Of a stretch of 64,000 nt of DNA, positions 45,311 to 54,515 are shown one piece after another. Position numbers and translations under genes: made by a program. The stretch's first letter is position 1. Each line of letters opens with the position of its first letter. The DNA is taken from positions 2,247,501 through 2,311,500 of the forward strand of contig NZ_CP020918.1 in NCBI RefSeq assembly GCF_003076455.1, written 5' to 3'. The notes under the pieces were generated by a model. The model was not told the origin of the DNA, ran no database searches, and saw only the letters and a list, made by a program, of their open reading frames with translations. Origin of the DNA: Flavobacterium faecale. Lineage in GTDB: Bacteria; Bacteroidota; Bacteroidia; Flavobacteriales; Flavobacteriaceae.

Positions 45311-46942
45311 ATGGCTAAGAAAATTATAAGAAGTGATGAGAGGAAATCCATTTTTGGGTTGGAGGTTAATGGCCCGGTGTTTTTTACATCAGCGATTACC
45401 ATCATTTTAATTATCACACTAACGCTGATGTTTAAAGATGGGGCAGAAAAATTTTTTACAGCAACCCAAGAATTTGTAGCCAATAAGGCGGGTTGGTTTT
45501 TTATATTAAGCGTGAATATTTTTCTAATATTCATGATTTATTTGGCGTTTAGTAAATTTGGACACTTACGAATCGGAGGTCAAAATGCAAAACCTGAATT
45601 CAAGACTCTATCTTGGTTTGCTATGCTTTTTAGTGCGGGAATGGGAATCGGATTGTTATTTTGGAGTATATCAGAACCTATTTTTCATTTTCTGAGTCCA
45701 CCAATGGCAGAAGGCGGAACCGCCGAAGCAGCCAAGGAAGCTATGAAATTTACCTTCTTGCATTGGGGTTTTCATGCTTGGGCTGTTTATGCTTTGGTAG
45801 GTTTGTCTTTAGCTTATTTCACGTATTCTAGAGGCTTACCGTTAACCATTAGATCCATTTTTTATCCTTATTTAGGAGATAGGATTTATGGGAGGATCGG
45901 TGATGCAATCGATATTTTTGCAGTATTAGCTACATTATTTGGTCTTGCAACCTCATTAGGTATGGGCGTACAACAAATTGCAGCAGGTTTACACCATCTT
46001 TTTGGAATCGATAGCGGCGTGCAAACTCAAATTGTCTTAATTGTTGGTGTTACATTAATTGCTACCGTTTCGGTTGTTTTGGGAGTAGACAAAGGGGTGC
46101 GAGTTTTAAGTGAATGGAACATGAGAATAGCCGTTTTATTTCTGTTGATTGTTTTGATTCTAGGACCAACTATCTTTATTTTTAAATCTTTTGTACAAAA
46201 TACTGGGAATTATTTATCTGGTTTTCTTGAAATAGCAACTTGGACAGAAAGTTATACGGGTTCAAGTTGGCAAAATGCTTGGACCATTTTTTACTGGGGA
46301 TGGTGGATCGCATGGTCTCCTTTTGTAGGGATGTTTATTGCTCGTATTTCTAAAGGTCGTACCGTACGTGAGTTTATATTAGGTGTTTTATTAGTACCCT
46401 CTCTTGTTACTTTTTTCTGGATAACAGCTTTTGGAAGTACCGCATTACATCAAGCACTACTTGGAGATGATACTATCGTAAAAGCAGTAAATGATAATGT
46501 GGCTACTGCTTTGTTTGTGTTTTTAGAAGATTATCCTTTTTCTTTTTATCTAAATATTATTGCTATAATATTAATTGCAGGTTTCTTTATTACCTCCTCA
46601 GATTCTGGGTCATTGGTAGTTGATAATTTAACTTCCGGAGGTAAAATAGATGCTCCTGTAGGCCAAAGAATTTTTTGGGCCCTTTCTGAAGGTGGTGTTG
46701 CTGCCGTACTATTATTAGGAGGAGGGTTGCAGGCACTTCAAACGGCCACGATAGTCACGGGCCTGCCTTTTGCTATTATTTTAATCGTGATGTGCTTTTC
46801 ACTTTATAAAGGTTTAAGCGAAGACCTTAGAAAATTAGAAAAACGACATTCTCAAAAAGAGCTTGAAAATTACGAAGAAATAGTTTCAGAGATCGTTAAA
46901 AAACAACATACAAGTCAATTAAATAAAAATAAACAATCATAA
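45311..46942 (+). CDS. BCCT-family transporter (betaine/choline/carnitine type)
   Basis: The 543-residue protein has twelve membrane helices with the glycine-rich segment SAGMGIGLLFW (about 108-118) and the family signature WTIFYWGWWIAWSPFVG around residue 325. The family takes up quaternary ammonium compounds driven by Na+ or H+. The exact substrate (betaine, choline, carnitine or ectoine) cannot be set from these motifs. It lies between a porin and a universal stress protein in one operon, fitting osmolyte uptake under stress. The C-terminal cytosolic tail is charged and could sense osmolarity. Confidence 0.95.
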   Translation: MAKKIIRSDERKSIFGLEVNGPVFFTSAITIILIITLTLMFKDGAEKFFTATQEFVANKAGWFFILSVNIFLIFMIYLAFSKFGHLRIGGQNAKPEFKTLSWFAMLFSAGMGIGLLFWSISEPIFHFLSPPMAEGGTAEAAKEAMKFTFLHWGFHAWAVYALVGLSLAYFTYSRGLPLTIRSIFYPYLGDRIYGRIGDAIDIFAVLATLFGLATSLGMGVQQIAAGLHHLFGIDSGVQTQIVLIVGVTLIATVSVVLGVDKGVRVLSEWNMRIAVLFLLIVLILGPTIFIFKSFVQNTGNYLSGFLEIATWTESYTGSSWQNAWTIFYWGWWIAWSPFVGMFIARISKGRTVREFILGVLLVPSLVTFFWITAFGSTALHQALLGDDTIVKAVNDNVATALFVFLEDYPFSFYLNIIAIILIAGFFITSSDSGSLVVDNLTSGGKIDAPVGQRIFWALSEGGVAAVLLLGGGLQALQTATIVTGLPFAIILIVMCFSLYKGLSEDLRKLEKRHSQKELENYEEIVSEIVKKQHTSQLNKNKQS

Positions 46943-46943
46943 A

Positions 46944-47801
46944 ATGGCTGAAATAAAAAACATATTGGTCGCCTTAGACCTTTCAAATATTGACATTACT
47001 TTAATTGAGTATGCATCCTTTATAGCAGAAACTTTAAAGGTGAATAAAGTTTACTTTGTACATAATATCAAGAAATATGAAATATCAGAATTGTTTGAAG
47101 AGCAATTAAAAGGTATCAATCTAGATGAAATAATAGGAGATGAATTAAATGAAAAAGTAGAAGAGACATTTACCTCTTCAACAGACTGGGAGGTACTTAT
47201 CTCAGAAGATCCCTATTCGGAATCACTTATAGATTATATTGTCAATAAGTATGAAATTCAACTTGCTATAGTAGGTAATAAAAATAAAATTAAAGGAACT
47301 GGGGTTGTTAGCGGAAAGCTACTTCATATGCTTAAGTGTAATATTCTATCCATTCCTATGAATTCAAAACCTGTTATTAATACTATTTGGGCGGGTACAG
47401 ATTTTTCAAGCGCTTCTAATAAAGTCTTTGAAGTAGCCGAAAATTTACAGAAAACTACGAAAGCTACCGTAAAGTCGGTTCACGTTTACAATGTTCCATT
47501 ACAATTTTCAATTTATATTCCAAAGGAACATCTTGATTCAAAAATTGAGAATCATTTAAAGGAAAAACATGAGAAATTCATTAAAAAGATAGGATACAAA
47601 GGAGAATTGACTACAGAGATAATTCCAGGTAGAGATACTGGGATTGCTGAAAAATTGCGTAGAAAAGCGGAATCTGCAAAGGTTGATCTTATTATTGTTG
47701 GTGACAAGGGGAGGAATACTTTCTCATCATTATTGGTTGGTAGCGTCACAGATGAACTCTTTAATCAAGATTTGAACATCCCTTTGTGGATTGTAAAATA
47801 A
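46944..47801 (+). CDS. Tandem universal stress protein
   Basis: The 285-residue protein has two UspA modules: the first begins NILVALDLSN, the second around residue 147 with TIWAGTDFSSAS and ends IIVGDKGRNTFSSLLVGSVT. The second retains an ATP-binding G-x2-G-x9-G-[S/T]-like pattern (GDKGRNTFSSLLVGSV); the first is more diverged. It starts one base after the BCCT stop. Usp domains bound to transporters often tune their activity, so a regulatory role over the upstream transporter is plausible but inferred. Confidence 0.9.
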   Translation: MAEIKNILVALDLSNIDITLIEYASFIAETLKVNKVYFVHNIKKYEISELFEEQLKGINLDEIIGDELNEKVEETFTSSTDWEVLISEDPYSESLIDYIVNKYEIQLAIVGNKNKIKGTGVVSGKLLHMLKCNILSIPMNSKPVINTIWAGTDFSSASNKVFEVAENLQKTTKATVKSVHVYNVPLQFSIYIPKEHLDSKIENHLKEKHEKFIKKIGYKGELTTEIIPGRDTGIAEKLRRKAESAKVDLIIVGDKGRNTFSSLLVGSVTDELFNQDLNIPLWIVK

Positions 47802-47893
47802 AATTGGTTTAGAGGCCAAATATTTTTTAAGTTCTCTTGATAGATGAACTTTAGAGTTTACAATTTCACTTTATTTTGGTAAGTATAAAAACG

Positions 47894-47929
47894 AAAAAAC
47901 CGCAATCAACTTAATGATTGCGGTTTTTT
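47894..47929. terminator. Bidirectional terminator between usp and acyl-CoA dehydrogenase
   Basis: The stem AAAAAACCGCAATCA/TGATTGCGGTTTTTT has U-tracts in both directions and lies between two convergent operons, serving both. Confidence 0.93.
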
Positions 47930-47948
47930 GATTCAGAACCTTTCTTGT

Positions 47949-49739
47949 TTAGAAACAATATTGATTTTCGTCAATAAGTTTACTAGCAATTGTATTTCTC
48001 AATGCCACAATATTTGGCATGTTTGTGTATTTTGTAAAACGTTTCAATCCCATTAACATCATACGTTGTTCGTCTCCTTCTGCAAAAGAAATAATACTTT
48101 CTTTTCCTTTTTGAGTAATGATGTCTACTGCTTTGTACAAGTACAATTGCGCCATAGCGATTTGTTGTTCAACTTTATCTGCACCTTCTTTTTTAGCCAA
48201 TTTCTCAGTTCTCAAAATAGTACTTTCAGCCATGTACACTTCGATTAAAATATCTGAAGCAGCCATTAACAATTGTTGATGAGAATCTAAATCTGGTCCG
48301 TATTTTTGAACAGCGCTACCAGCAACCATTAAGAATACTTTTTTCAATTTGGCAACCATTTCTTTCTCTTCTGCAAACAATTCAGAATAGTCAGGTGTAT
48401 CGAAAGATGGAATACCCAATAATTCTTCACCAACTTTTGAAGCAGGTCCTAAAAGATCAACATGACCTTTCATTGCTTTTTTGATTAACATACCTACAGA
48501 TAGCATACGGTTGATCTCGTTTGTCCCCTCATATATACGAGCAATACGAGCATCACGCCAAGCAGATTCCATTGGAGTATCTTCAGAGAATCCCATTCCA
48601 CCAAAGATTTGAATTCCTTCATCAGCACAATTCTGAACATCTTCAGAAACAGCTACTTTCAAAATAGAACATTCGATAGCATATTCTTCAACACCTTTTA
48701 ATTCAGCATCTTGATGAGATGCACCTTCAGCTTCACGAGCTGCAATACGGTCTTCAATATCTTTTGACGCTCTATAAGTAGCACTCTCTCCTGCGTAGCA
48801 AGAAGTTGCCATTTCGGCTAATTTATAACGAATAGCACCAAATTTAGCAATTGGAGTATTAAATTGTACTCTTTCATTAGCATATTCTACTGAACTAGTA
48901 ATTACTCTACGTTGTGCGTCCAAACAAGCTGCAGCCAATTTGATACGTCCTACGTTCAAGGCATTCATTGCGATTTTAAAACCATTTCCTCTTTCAGACA
49001 ACATGTTTTCTACCGGTACAACAGTATCAGTAAAGAAAACTTGACGAGTAGATGAAGAACGAATTCCTAATTTGTGCTCTTCCTCGTTCATTGTGATTCC
49101 ATTTGCAGGATCATTTTCTACAATAAAACCAGTAATATTTTTATCATCTCCAATACGAGCAAAAACGATGAACACACTACAGAAACCTGCATTTGAAATC
49201 CACATTTTTTGTCCTGTAATCTTGTATGTTTTTCCGTCCTCAGACAAAACTGCTTTTGTTTTTCCAGAATTTGCATCCGATCCAGCTCCTGGCTCTGTCA
49301 AGCAATACGCTCCAAACCATTCTCCAGAAGCCAACTTAGGTACGTATTTTTGTTTTTGCTCTTCGCTACCATAAAGCGTGATTGGCATGGTACCAATACC
49401 TGTATGTGCTCCAAAGGCTGTAGAAAAAGACCCAGTTGCACCAGAAATATAATCGCAAACTAATACTGTGTTTACAAATCCCATTCCCATTCCGCCATAA
49501 GCTTCTGGTACAGCGATACTCAAGAAACCTAAGTCTCCAGCTTTTTTCATACACGCTTCTGTGTATGCATAATCTTTTTGCTCAAAACGGGCTTTGTGTG
49601 CCCATAATTCTTTATCAACAAATTCTTTGACACTATCACGCATCATGATTTGTTCTTCATTAAAATCTTCTGGTGTGAATATTGATTCGCACTTGGTCTC
49701 TTTTACAAGGAATTGTCCTCCTCTAGTTACGTCGCTCAT
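47949..49739 (-). CDS. Acyl-CoA dehydrogenase
   Basis: The 596-residue flavoprotein has the N-terminal, beta-barrel and C-terminal ACAD domains (GSYGAYCL-type motif seen as WFGAYCLTEPGAGSDA, QKMWISNAGF) and the catalytic glutamate segment RIYEGTNEINR. A C-terminal extension of about 170 residues marks the longer subfamily. It performs the first, FAD-linked step of fatty-acid beta-oxidation. It is the last gene of a MarR-FadB-thiolase-ACAD series, 264 bp after the thiolase, so it may also have its own promoter. Confidence 0.95.
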   Translation of the reverse strand: MSDVTRGGQFLVKETKCESIFTPEDFNEEQIMMRDSVKEFVDKELWAHKARFEQKDYAYTEACMKKAGDLGFLSIAVPEAYGGMGMGFVNTVLVCDYISGATGSFSTAFGAHTGIGTMPITLYGSEEQKQKYVPKLASGEWFGAYCLTEPGAGSDANSGKTKAVLSEDGKTYKITGQKMWISNAGFCSVFIVFARIGDDKNITGFIVENDPANGITMNEEEHKLGIRSSSTRQVFFTDTVVPVENMLSERGNGFKIAMNALNVGRIKLAAACLDAQRRVITSSVEYANERVQFNTPIAKFGAIRYKLAEMATSCYAGESATYRASKDIEDRIAAREAEGASHQDAELKGVEEYAIECSILKVAVSEDVQNCADEGIQIFGGMGFSEDTPMESAWRDARIARIYEGTNEINRMLSVGMLIKKAMKGHVDLLGPASKVGEELLGIPSFDTPDYSELFAEEKEMVAKLKKVFLMVAGSAVQKYGPDLDSHQQLLMAASDILIEVYMAESTILRTEKLAKKEGADKVEQQIAMAQLYLYKAVDIITQKGKESIISFAEGDEQRMMLMGLKRFTKYTNMPNIVALRNTIASKLIDENQYCF

Positions 49740-49989
49740 TATGTATGTTTTTTTTAAAAGAATATAGAATAGAGATTTTAGAAAAAAGACCTATTTAAGG
49801 TTATTTTGAAATGACATGGTCATTCTTTGGAAATCTTCTATTTTAAGTTCTAAATGGTTGAAAGTTATTATGTTAATATATTTTCTATGCTTTGCAATGA
49901 TCAGTTGCATATTTAATTCGAATGAAGAACCAAAAGTCTTATCTAGTCTATTTTCTCTTCTCTTTTTTATTCTTGTTCCCTGCCGAGGC

Positions 49990-50003
49990 GGGGTTAGGGG
50001 GCT
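49990..50003 (+). repeat. GC-rich inverted repeat, right after the thiolase stop
   Basis: GGGGTTAGGGGGCT abuts the thiolase stop codon (TAA on the minus strand, starting at 50006). It is the exact complement of the copy at 51189-51202 on the far side of the same gene. A GC-rich extension (CTGCCGAGGCGG) lies before it. Confidence 0.8.
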
Positions 50004-51185
50004 TTACATTAATTCATAAACCCCTGCTGATCCTTGTCCTGTACCAACACACATAGTAACGATTCCGTATTTGTTACCACGGCGTTTCATTTCGTCAAAT
50101 AATTGAACTGAAAGTTTAGCACCTGTACATCCTAATGGGTGACCCATTGCGATCGCTCCACCATTTACATTGATGATGTCAGGATTTAAATCCAATTCTC
50201 TAATTACTGCTAATGATTGAGAAGCAAAAGCTTCGTTCAATTCGAATAATTCAATATCGTTTAGAGTCAAACCTGCTTGTTTCAATACTTTCGGAATTGC
50301 TTTTACCGGTCCGATACCCATAATTCTAGGTTCAACACCTGCTGATGCAAAGTTTACTAATCGTGCAATTGGCTCTAGGTTTAATTCTTTTACCATTTCT
50401 TCACTCATAACCAATACAAAAGCAGCACCATCACTCATTTGTGATGAATTCCCAGCAGTTACACTTCCACCAGCTTCAAAAACGGGTCTTAGTCCTGCCA
50501 ATGCTTCTTTTGAAGTTCCGGCTCTAGGTCCTTCATCTTTGTTTACAACATACGATTTGGTTTCCTTTTTACCATTTTCATTCAAAAACGTTTGCTCTAC
50601 AGTAATAGGAACAATTTGTCTGTCAAATTTACCTTCAGCTTGTGCTTTCAAAGCTTTCATGTGCGAGTTAAAAGCAAACTCATCTTGATCTTCTCTCGAA
50701 ACGTTAAACTGTTGTGCAACGGCTTCAGCTGTTAAACCCATTCCCCAGTAGTAGTCTTCGTTTCCTGCTTTTGCAACAGCATAATCCGGAGTTGGTTTGT
50801 ACCCACCCATCGGAATAAAGCTCATACTTTCAGCTCCACCTGCAATAATACAGTGTGCCATTCCTGATTGAATTTTGGCGGTTGCCATACCAATCGTTTC
50901 TAATCCTGATGCGCAGTAACGGTTTACGGTTACACCAGGAACATCCTCAACTTTCAATCCCATTAAAGAGATCAAACGTGCAACGTTCAATCCTTGTTCT
51001 GCTTCAGGCATGGCGTTTCCTACCATAACATCGTCAATACGGGTTTTATCAAATTGCGGTAACTCATCCATCATGTACTGAATGGTTTCTGCTGCTAGTT
51101 CATCTGGTCTTTTAAATCTGAACACACCTTTTGGGGCTTTCCCCACGGCAGTTCTGTATGCTTTTACTATATAGGCTGTTTTCAT
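50004..51185 (-). CDS. fadA: Acetyl-CoA C-acyltransferase (thiolase)
   Basis: The 393-residue protein has the thiolase active sites: the acyl-accepting Cys in NRYCASGLE (about residue 90), NGGAIAMGHPLGCTGA with the catalytic His and CVGTGQGSAG with the second Cys. GMGLTAEAVAQQFNVSREDQDEFA is typical of the 3-ketoacyl-CoA thiolases. It carries out the last step of beta-oxidation. It is 111 bp after the FadB-like gene in the same direction. The flanks hold matching GC-rich inverted repeats. Degradation, rather than synthesis, is indicated by its neighbours. Confidence 0.96.
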   Translation of the reverse strand: MKTAYIVKAYRTAVGKAPKGVFRFKRPDELAAETIQYMMDELPQFDKTRIDDVMVGNAMPEAEQGLNVARLISLMGLKVEDVPGVTVNRYCASGLETIGMATAKIQSGMAHCIIAGGAESMSFIPMGGYKPTPDYAVAKAGNEDYYWGMGLTAEAVAQQFNVSREDQDEFAFNSHMKALKAQAEGKFDRQIVPITVEQTFLNENGKKETKSYVVNKDEGPRAGTSKEALAGLRPVFEAGGSVTAGNSSQMSDGAAFVLVMSEEMVKELNLEPIARLVNFASAGVEPRIMGIGPVKAIPKVLKQAGLTLNDIELFELNEAFASQSLAVIRELDLNPDIINVNGGAIAMGHPLGCTGAKLSVQLFDEMKRRGNKYGIVTMCVGTGQGSAGVYELM

Positions 51186-51188
51186 ATT

Positions 51189-51202
51189 AGCCCCCTAACC
51201 CC
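51189..51202 (-). repeat. GC-rich inverted repeat, just before the thiolase start
   Basis: AGCCCCCTAACCCC starts three bases from the thiolase ATG and is the reverse complement of 49990-50003. It continues into CCGCAGCGGGGG, a small hairpin, and a related word, CTTTCGGGGTTAAGGGG, lies at 51277-51293 next to the FadB-like stop. Confidence 0.8.
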
Positions 51203-51296
51203 ACCGCAGCGGGGGAATTCCTATTAGGGGTAAATAGGGTTTTAGAATTATATTATTTTATCATCTCTCTTATTCCCTTTCGGGGTTAAGGGGATA

Positions 51297-53687
51297 CTAG
51301 TTACGCAACGGTTTTCCGGTTTTCAACATGTGCTGAATACGTTCCAACGTCTTTCTTTCAGTACATAGCGATAAAAATGCTTCTCTTTCAATGTCCAAAA
51401 GATATTGTTCGCTTACCAATGTTGGTTCAGATAAATCACCACCAGCCATAACATAAGCTAGTTTGTTGGCAATTTTTTTATCGTGCTCAGAGATATATTT
51501 ACCCGCTTCCATTTGGTCTGTTCCTACTAAGAACATTCCTAAAGCTTGCTTTCCTAACACTTTAACATCTGTTCTGCGTATTGGTTGTGTGTATCCAGCT
51601 TCGGCCATTAGTAAAGCATGTTTCTTAGCTTCAGCAATTTGACGGTCTTTGTTCACTACAATAATATCTTTTCCTTTTTGTAATAGACCAGTATCAAACG
51701 CTTCATAACCAGAAGTAGATACTTTTGCCATTGCAATAGTCAAGAAATATTCTTGCAACACATTCAACTCAACATCATTTTTGTGGAATAAGTCCGATGC
51801 ACGTAACGCCATTTCTTTCGACCCACCTCCACCAGGAAGTACACCTACACCAAATTCAACCAATCCCATATAGGTTTCGGCTGCGGCAACTACTTTATCA
51901 GCATGCAAACTCATCTCGCAACCACCACCAAATGTCATTCCGTGAGGTGCTGTGATAACTGGGATACCTGAGTAACGTACACGCATCATCGTATCTTGGA
52001 ACATTTTGATAGCCATATTAAGCTCATCATATTCTTGCTCAACGGCCATCATAAAGATCATTCCGATATTTGCTCCAACAGAGAAGTTAGCTGCTTGATT
52101 ACCGATTACCAAACCTTGGTATTCTTTTTCGGCAAGATCAATTCCTTTATTGATAGCTTGTAAAACATCACCACCAATAGTATTCATTTTTGATTGGAAC
52201 TCTAAGTTCAAAATACCATCACCCAAATCTTGAATGATTGCACCACTATTACTCCAAACTTTTTTGCTTTCGCGAATGTTGTTCAGGATAATAAACGAAT
52301 CTTGTCCTGGTACTTTTTCTTGTGATTTTCTTGGAAGATCGTAGAAATAAGTTGCTCCTTCTTTAATAGAATAAAAACTAGTATGCCCTGAAGCAATCAT
52401 ATCTGTTACCCAATGTGCAGGCTCTAGACCTTCTGCTTTCATCATGGCAACTCCTTTTTCTACTCCAATAGCATCCCAAATCTCAAATGGACCATTTTCC
52501 CAACCGAAACCTGCCTTCATAGCATCGTCGATTTTGAAAAGTTCGTTTGAAATTTCAGGGACACGATTAGAAACATAGGCAAAAAGGGCTGAAAAACTTT
52601 TGCGGTAAAATTCTCCCGCTTTGTCTTTCCCTTTTACAAGAACTTTAAAACGGTTGATAGGTTTGTCAATAGTTTTTGTTAATTCAAGCGTTGCAAAAGA
52701 AGCTTTTTTTGCTGCTCTATATTCTAAGGTGTTGAGGTCTAAAGTTAGAATCTCTCTTCCTTCTTTTTTATAAAATCCTTGTCCAGTTTTACTACCCAAC
52801 CATTTGTTTTCCATCATGGTATTGATGAAATCTGGCAATTGGAATAAGGCGTGTTGCTCATCTTCTGGGCAATTCCCGTAAATTCCGTTGGCAACATGCA
52901 CCAAAGTGTCTAATCCAACAACATCAACAGTTCTAAAAGTAGCCGATTTTGGACGACCAATTACAGGACCAGTAAGTTTGTCGATTTCTTCCACAGTAAG
53001 ATCCATTTCTTTTACCAAATGAAACAAACTTTGAATTCCGAAGATTCCAATTCTGTTTCCAATAAAAGCTGGAGTATCTTTGGCTACCACAGAAGTTTTT
53101 CCTAGAAATTTTTCACCATATACAGTCAAGAAGTCTAAAACTTCAGGAGATGTAAGTGGTCCAGGAATAATTTCGAATAACTTTAAGTAACGTGCAGGGT
53201 TAAAAAAGTGCGTTCCACAGAAATGTTTCTGAAAATCCTCTGAACGTCCTTCACTCATAAAGTGAATCGGAATTCCGGAGGTATTAGACGTTACTAATGT
53301 TCCTGGTTTTCTGTATTTTTCGACTTGTTCGAAAACCACTTTCTTAATGTCCAATCGTTCTACAACCACTTCAATAATCCAGTCAACATTGGCAATTTTG
53401 GCCATGTCATCGGTAGTATTTCCGGTTGTAATTCGGTTAGCAAATTTCTGACTGTAAATAGGAGAGGGCTTTGATTTTAGCGCATTTGCAAGATGGTCAT
53501 TGACCACGCGATTGCGCACAATAGGCGACTCTAATGTAAGTCCTTTTTTTGTTTCACTTTCAGTAAGTTCTCTAGGTAGGATATCAAGAAGTAATACTTC
53601 GACTCCTATGTTGGCAAAATGACAAGCAATGCCAGAACCCATTATACCTGATCCTATTACTGCAACTTTTTTAATTGTGCGTTTCAT
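51297..53687 (-). CDS. Bifunctional 3-hydroxyacyl-CoA dehydrogenase/enoyl-CoA hydratase
   Basis: The 796-residue protein starts with the NAD-binding fold VAVIGSGIMGSGIACHFAN of 3-hydroxyacyl-CoA dehydrogenase, followed by its C-terminal dimerisation segments (HFFNPARYLKL, IGNRIGIFG). The crotonase part lies at the C-terminus (ITAPHGMTFGGGCEMSLHADK; GLVEFGVGVLPGGGGSKEM). E. coli FadB has the opposite order. It hydrates enoyl-CoA and oxidises the product. The last 17 bp of the MarR gene overlap its start, so regulator and enzyme are co-translated. Confidence 0.95.
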   Translation of the reverse strand: MKRTIKKVAVIGSGIMGSGIACHFANIGVEVLLLDILPRELTESETKKGLTLESPIVRNRVVNDHLANALKSKPSPIYSQKFANRITTGNTTDDMAKIANVDWIIEVVVERLDIKKVVFEQVEKYRKPGTLVTSNTSGIPIHFMSEGRSEDFQKHFCGTHFFNPARYLKLFEIIPGPLTSPEVLDFLTVYGEKFLGKTSVVAKDTPAFIGNRIGIFGIQSLFHLVKEMDLTVEEIDKLTGPVIGRPKSATFRTVDVVGLDTLVHVANGIYGNCPEDEQHALFQLPDFINTMMENKWLGSKTGQGFYKKEGREILTLDLNTLEYRAAKKASFATLELTKTIDKPINRFKVLVKGKDKAGEFYRKSFSALFAYVSNRVPEISNELFKIDDAMKAGFGWENGPFEIWDAIGVEKGVAMMKAEGLEPAHWVTDMIASGHTSFYSIKEGATYFYDLPRKSQEKVPGQDSFIILNNIRESKKVWSNSGAIIQDLGDGILNLEFQSKMNTIGGDVLQAINKGIDLAEKEYQGLVIGNQAANFSVGANIGMIFMMAVEQEYDELNMAIKMFQDTMMRVRYSGIPVITAPHGMTFGGGCEMSLHADKVVAAAETYMGLVEFGVGVLPGGGGSKEMALRASDLFHKNDVELNVLQEYFLTIAMAKVSTSGYEAFDTGLLQKGKDIIVVNKDRQIAEAKKHALLMAEAGYTQPIRRTDVKVLGKQALGMFLVGTDQMEAGKYISEHDKKIANKLAYVMAGGDLSEPTLVSEQYLLDIEREAFLSLCTERKTLERIQHMLKTGKPLRN

Positions 53688-54138
53688 TTTCAGCTTTTTC
53701 GGTTTGATTAAAAATAGATTTATTTTGAATTAATTCATTTATTATTTCTGCGACTTCCATAAAGTTTTGAAGTTTATCTTCGGGTATGTTCTTTTTTATG
53801 GCTGCATTAAATTGCATTACGTTTTCTCTAGACACGGCTCTTTTATCTTTGCCTTCGTTGGTGAGGTAAATTAATACGCCTCTACCATCGTCTGGATTTT
53901 TTTTTCGTTCAATCAGTCCTTTGTCTTCCATAGACTTCAGGGTACGTGTTAAACTAGTTGCTTCCATTCCCATTTTTGGTCCTAATGACGTTGATGGTGT
54001 TCCTTTTTCTTTGTCCATACTCAAGAGTGCAAATCCTGTTGACATAGTGGCTCCATATTTCGCAGCCTCTTCGTTGTACATCCTCGAAACGGCTTGCCAA
54101 GTGGCCCTCAATATGTAATCTATAGTTTTGTCTTTCAT
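53671..54138 (-). CDS. MarR-family transcriptional regulator
   Basis: The 155-residue protein has the MarR winged helix: TSLGPKMGMEATSLTRTLKSM as recognition region and DKGLIERKKNPDDGRGVLIYLT as wing, with dimerising helices at both ends. The start was set at MKDKTIDY (54138); an in-frame ATG at 54183 would lie beyond a likely operator. It heads the beta-oxidation operon and overlaps the FadB-like gene by 17 bp, so it probably senses acyl-CoA or a fatty acid and controls this operon; the ligand is inferred. Confidence 0.93.
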   Translation of the reverse strand: MKDKTIDYILRATWQAVSRMYNEEAAKYGATMSTGFALLSMDKEKGTPSTSLGPKMGMEATSLTRTLKSMEDKGLIERKKNPDDGRGVLIYLTNEGKDKRAVSRENVMQFNAAIKKNIPEDKLQNFMEVAEIINELIQNKSIFNQTEKAENETHN

Positions 54139-54176
54139 AAGCAGTAGTAACTCTTTCAAATATAAGAAAAAAATAC

Positions 54177-54188
54177 TATGCACGCATA
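54177..54188. promoter_or_regulatory. Possible MarR operator
   Basis: TATGC-AC-GCATA is a 5-bp-arm palindrome about 40 bases before the regulator ATG, a usual place for autoregulation. It is short, so chance is not excluded. Confidence 0.35.
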
Positions 54189-54414
54189 ATAAAATTAAGT
54201 TATTTTTTTATTAAATATAATAAAAGGCTGAAGATGAATAACTTTCTCTGTAGATTGAAAGTGTGAAAACAGTGTTAATAGTAGAGTAGCAGCTGAATTT
54301 GATTTACTAAGGTAATGAAAATGGATTTAATTTCCAATCTAAAATTAAAGGATTGATTACTCTTTAAAATGATAATAGTCGAATTTTGAAGTAATACATA
54401 TATAGGAGTATAAT

Positions 54415-54460
54415 AAAAAAGCTGAAAGTCATTTTGTGGAAAATGGCTCTCAGCTTTTTT
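54415..54460. terminator. Terminator after the acyl-CoA ligase gene
   Basis: AAAAAAGCTGA and TCAGCTTTTTT pair with an inner ATTTT/AAAAT stem. It lies 56 bases beyond the ligase stop and has U-tracts on both strands. The rest of this 377-base gap shows only the possible MarR operator. Confidence 0.88.
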
Positions 54461-54515
54461 ATTGATATAATAAGGTAGGTGTTAATTTAACACATCTATT
54501 TGGATAGCGAATAGT

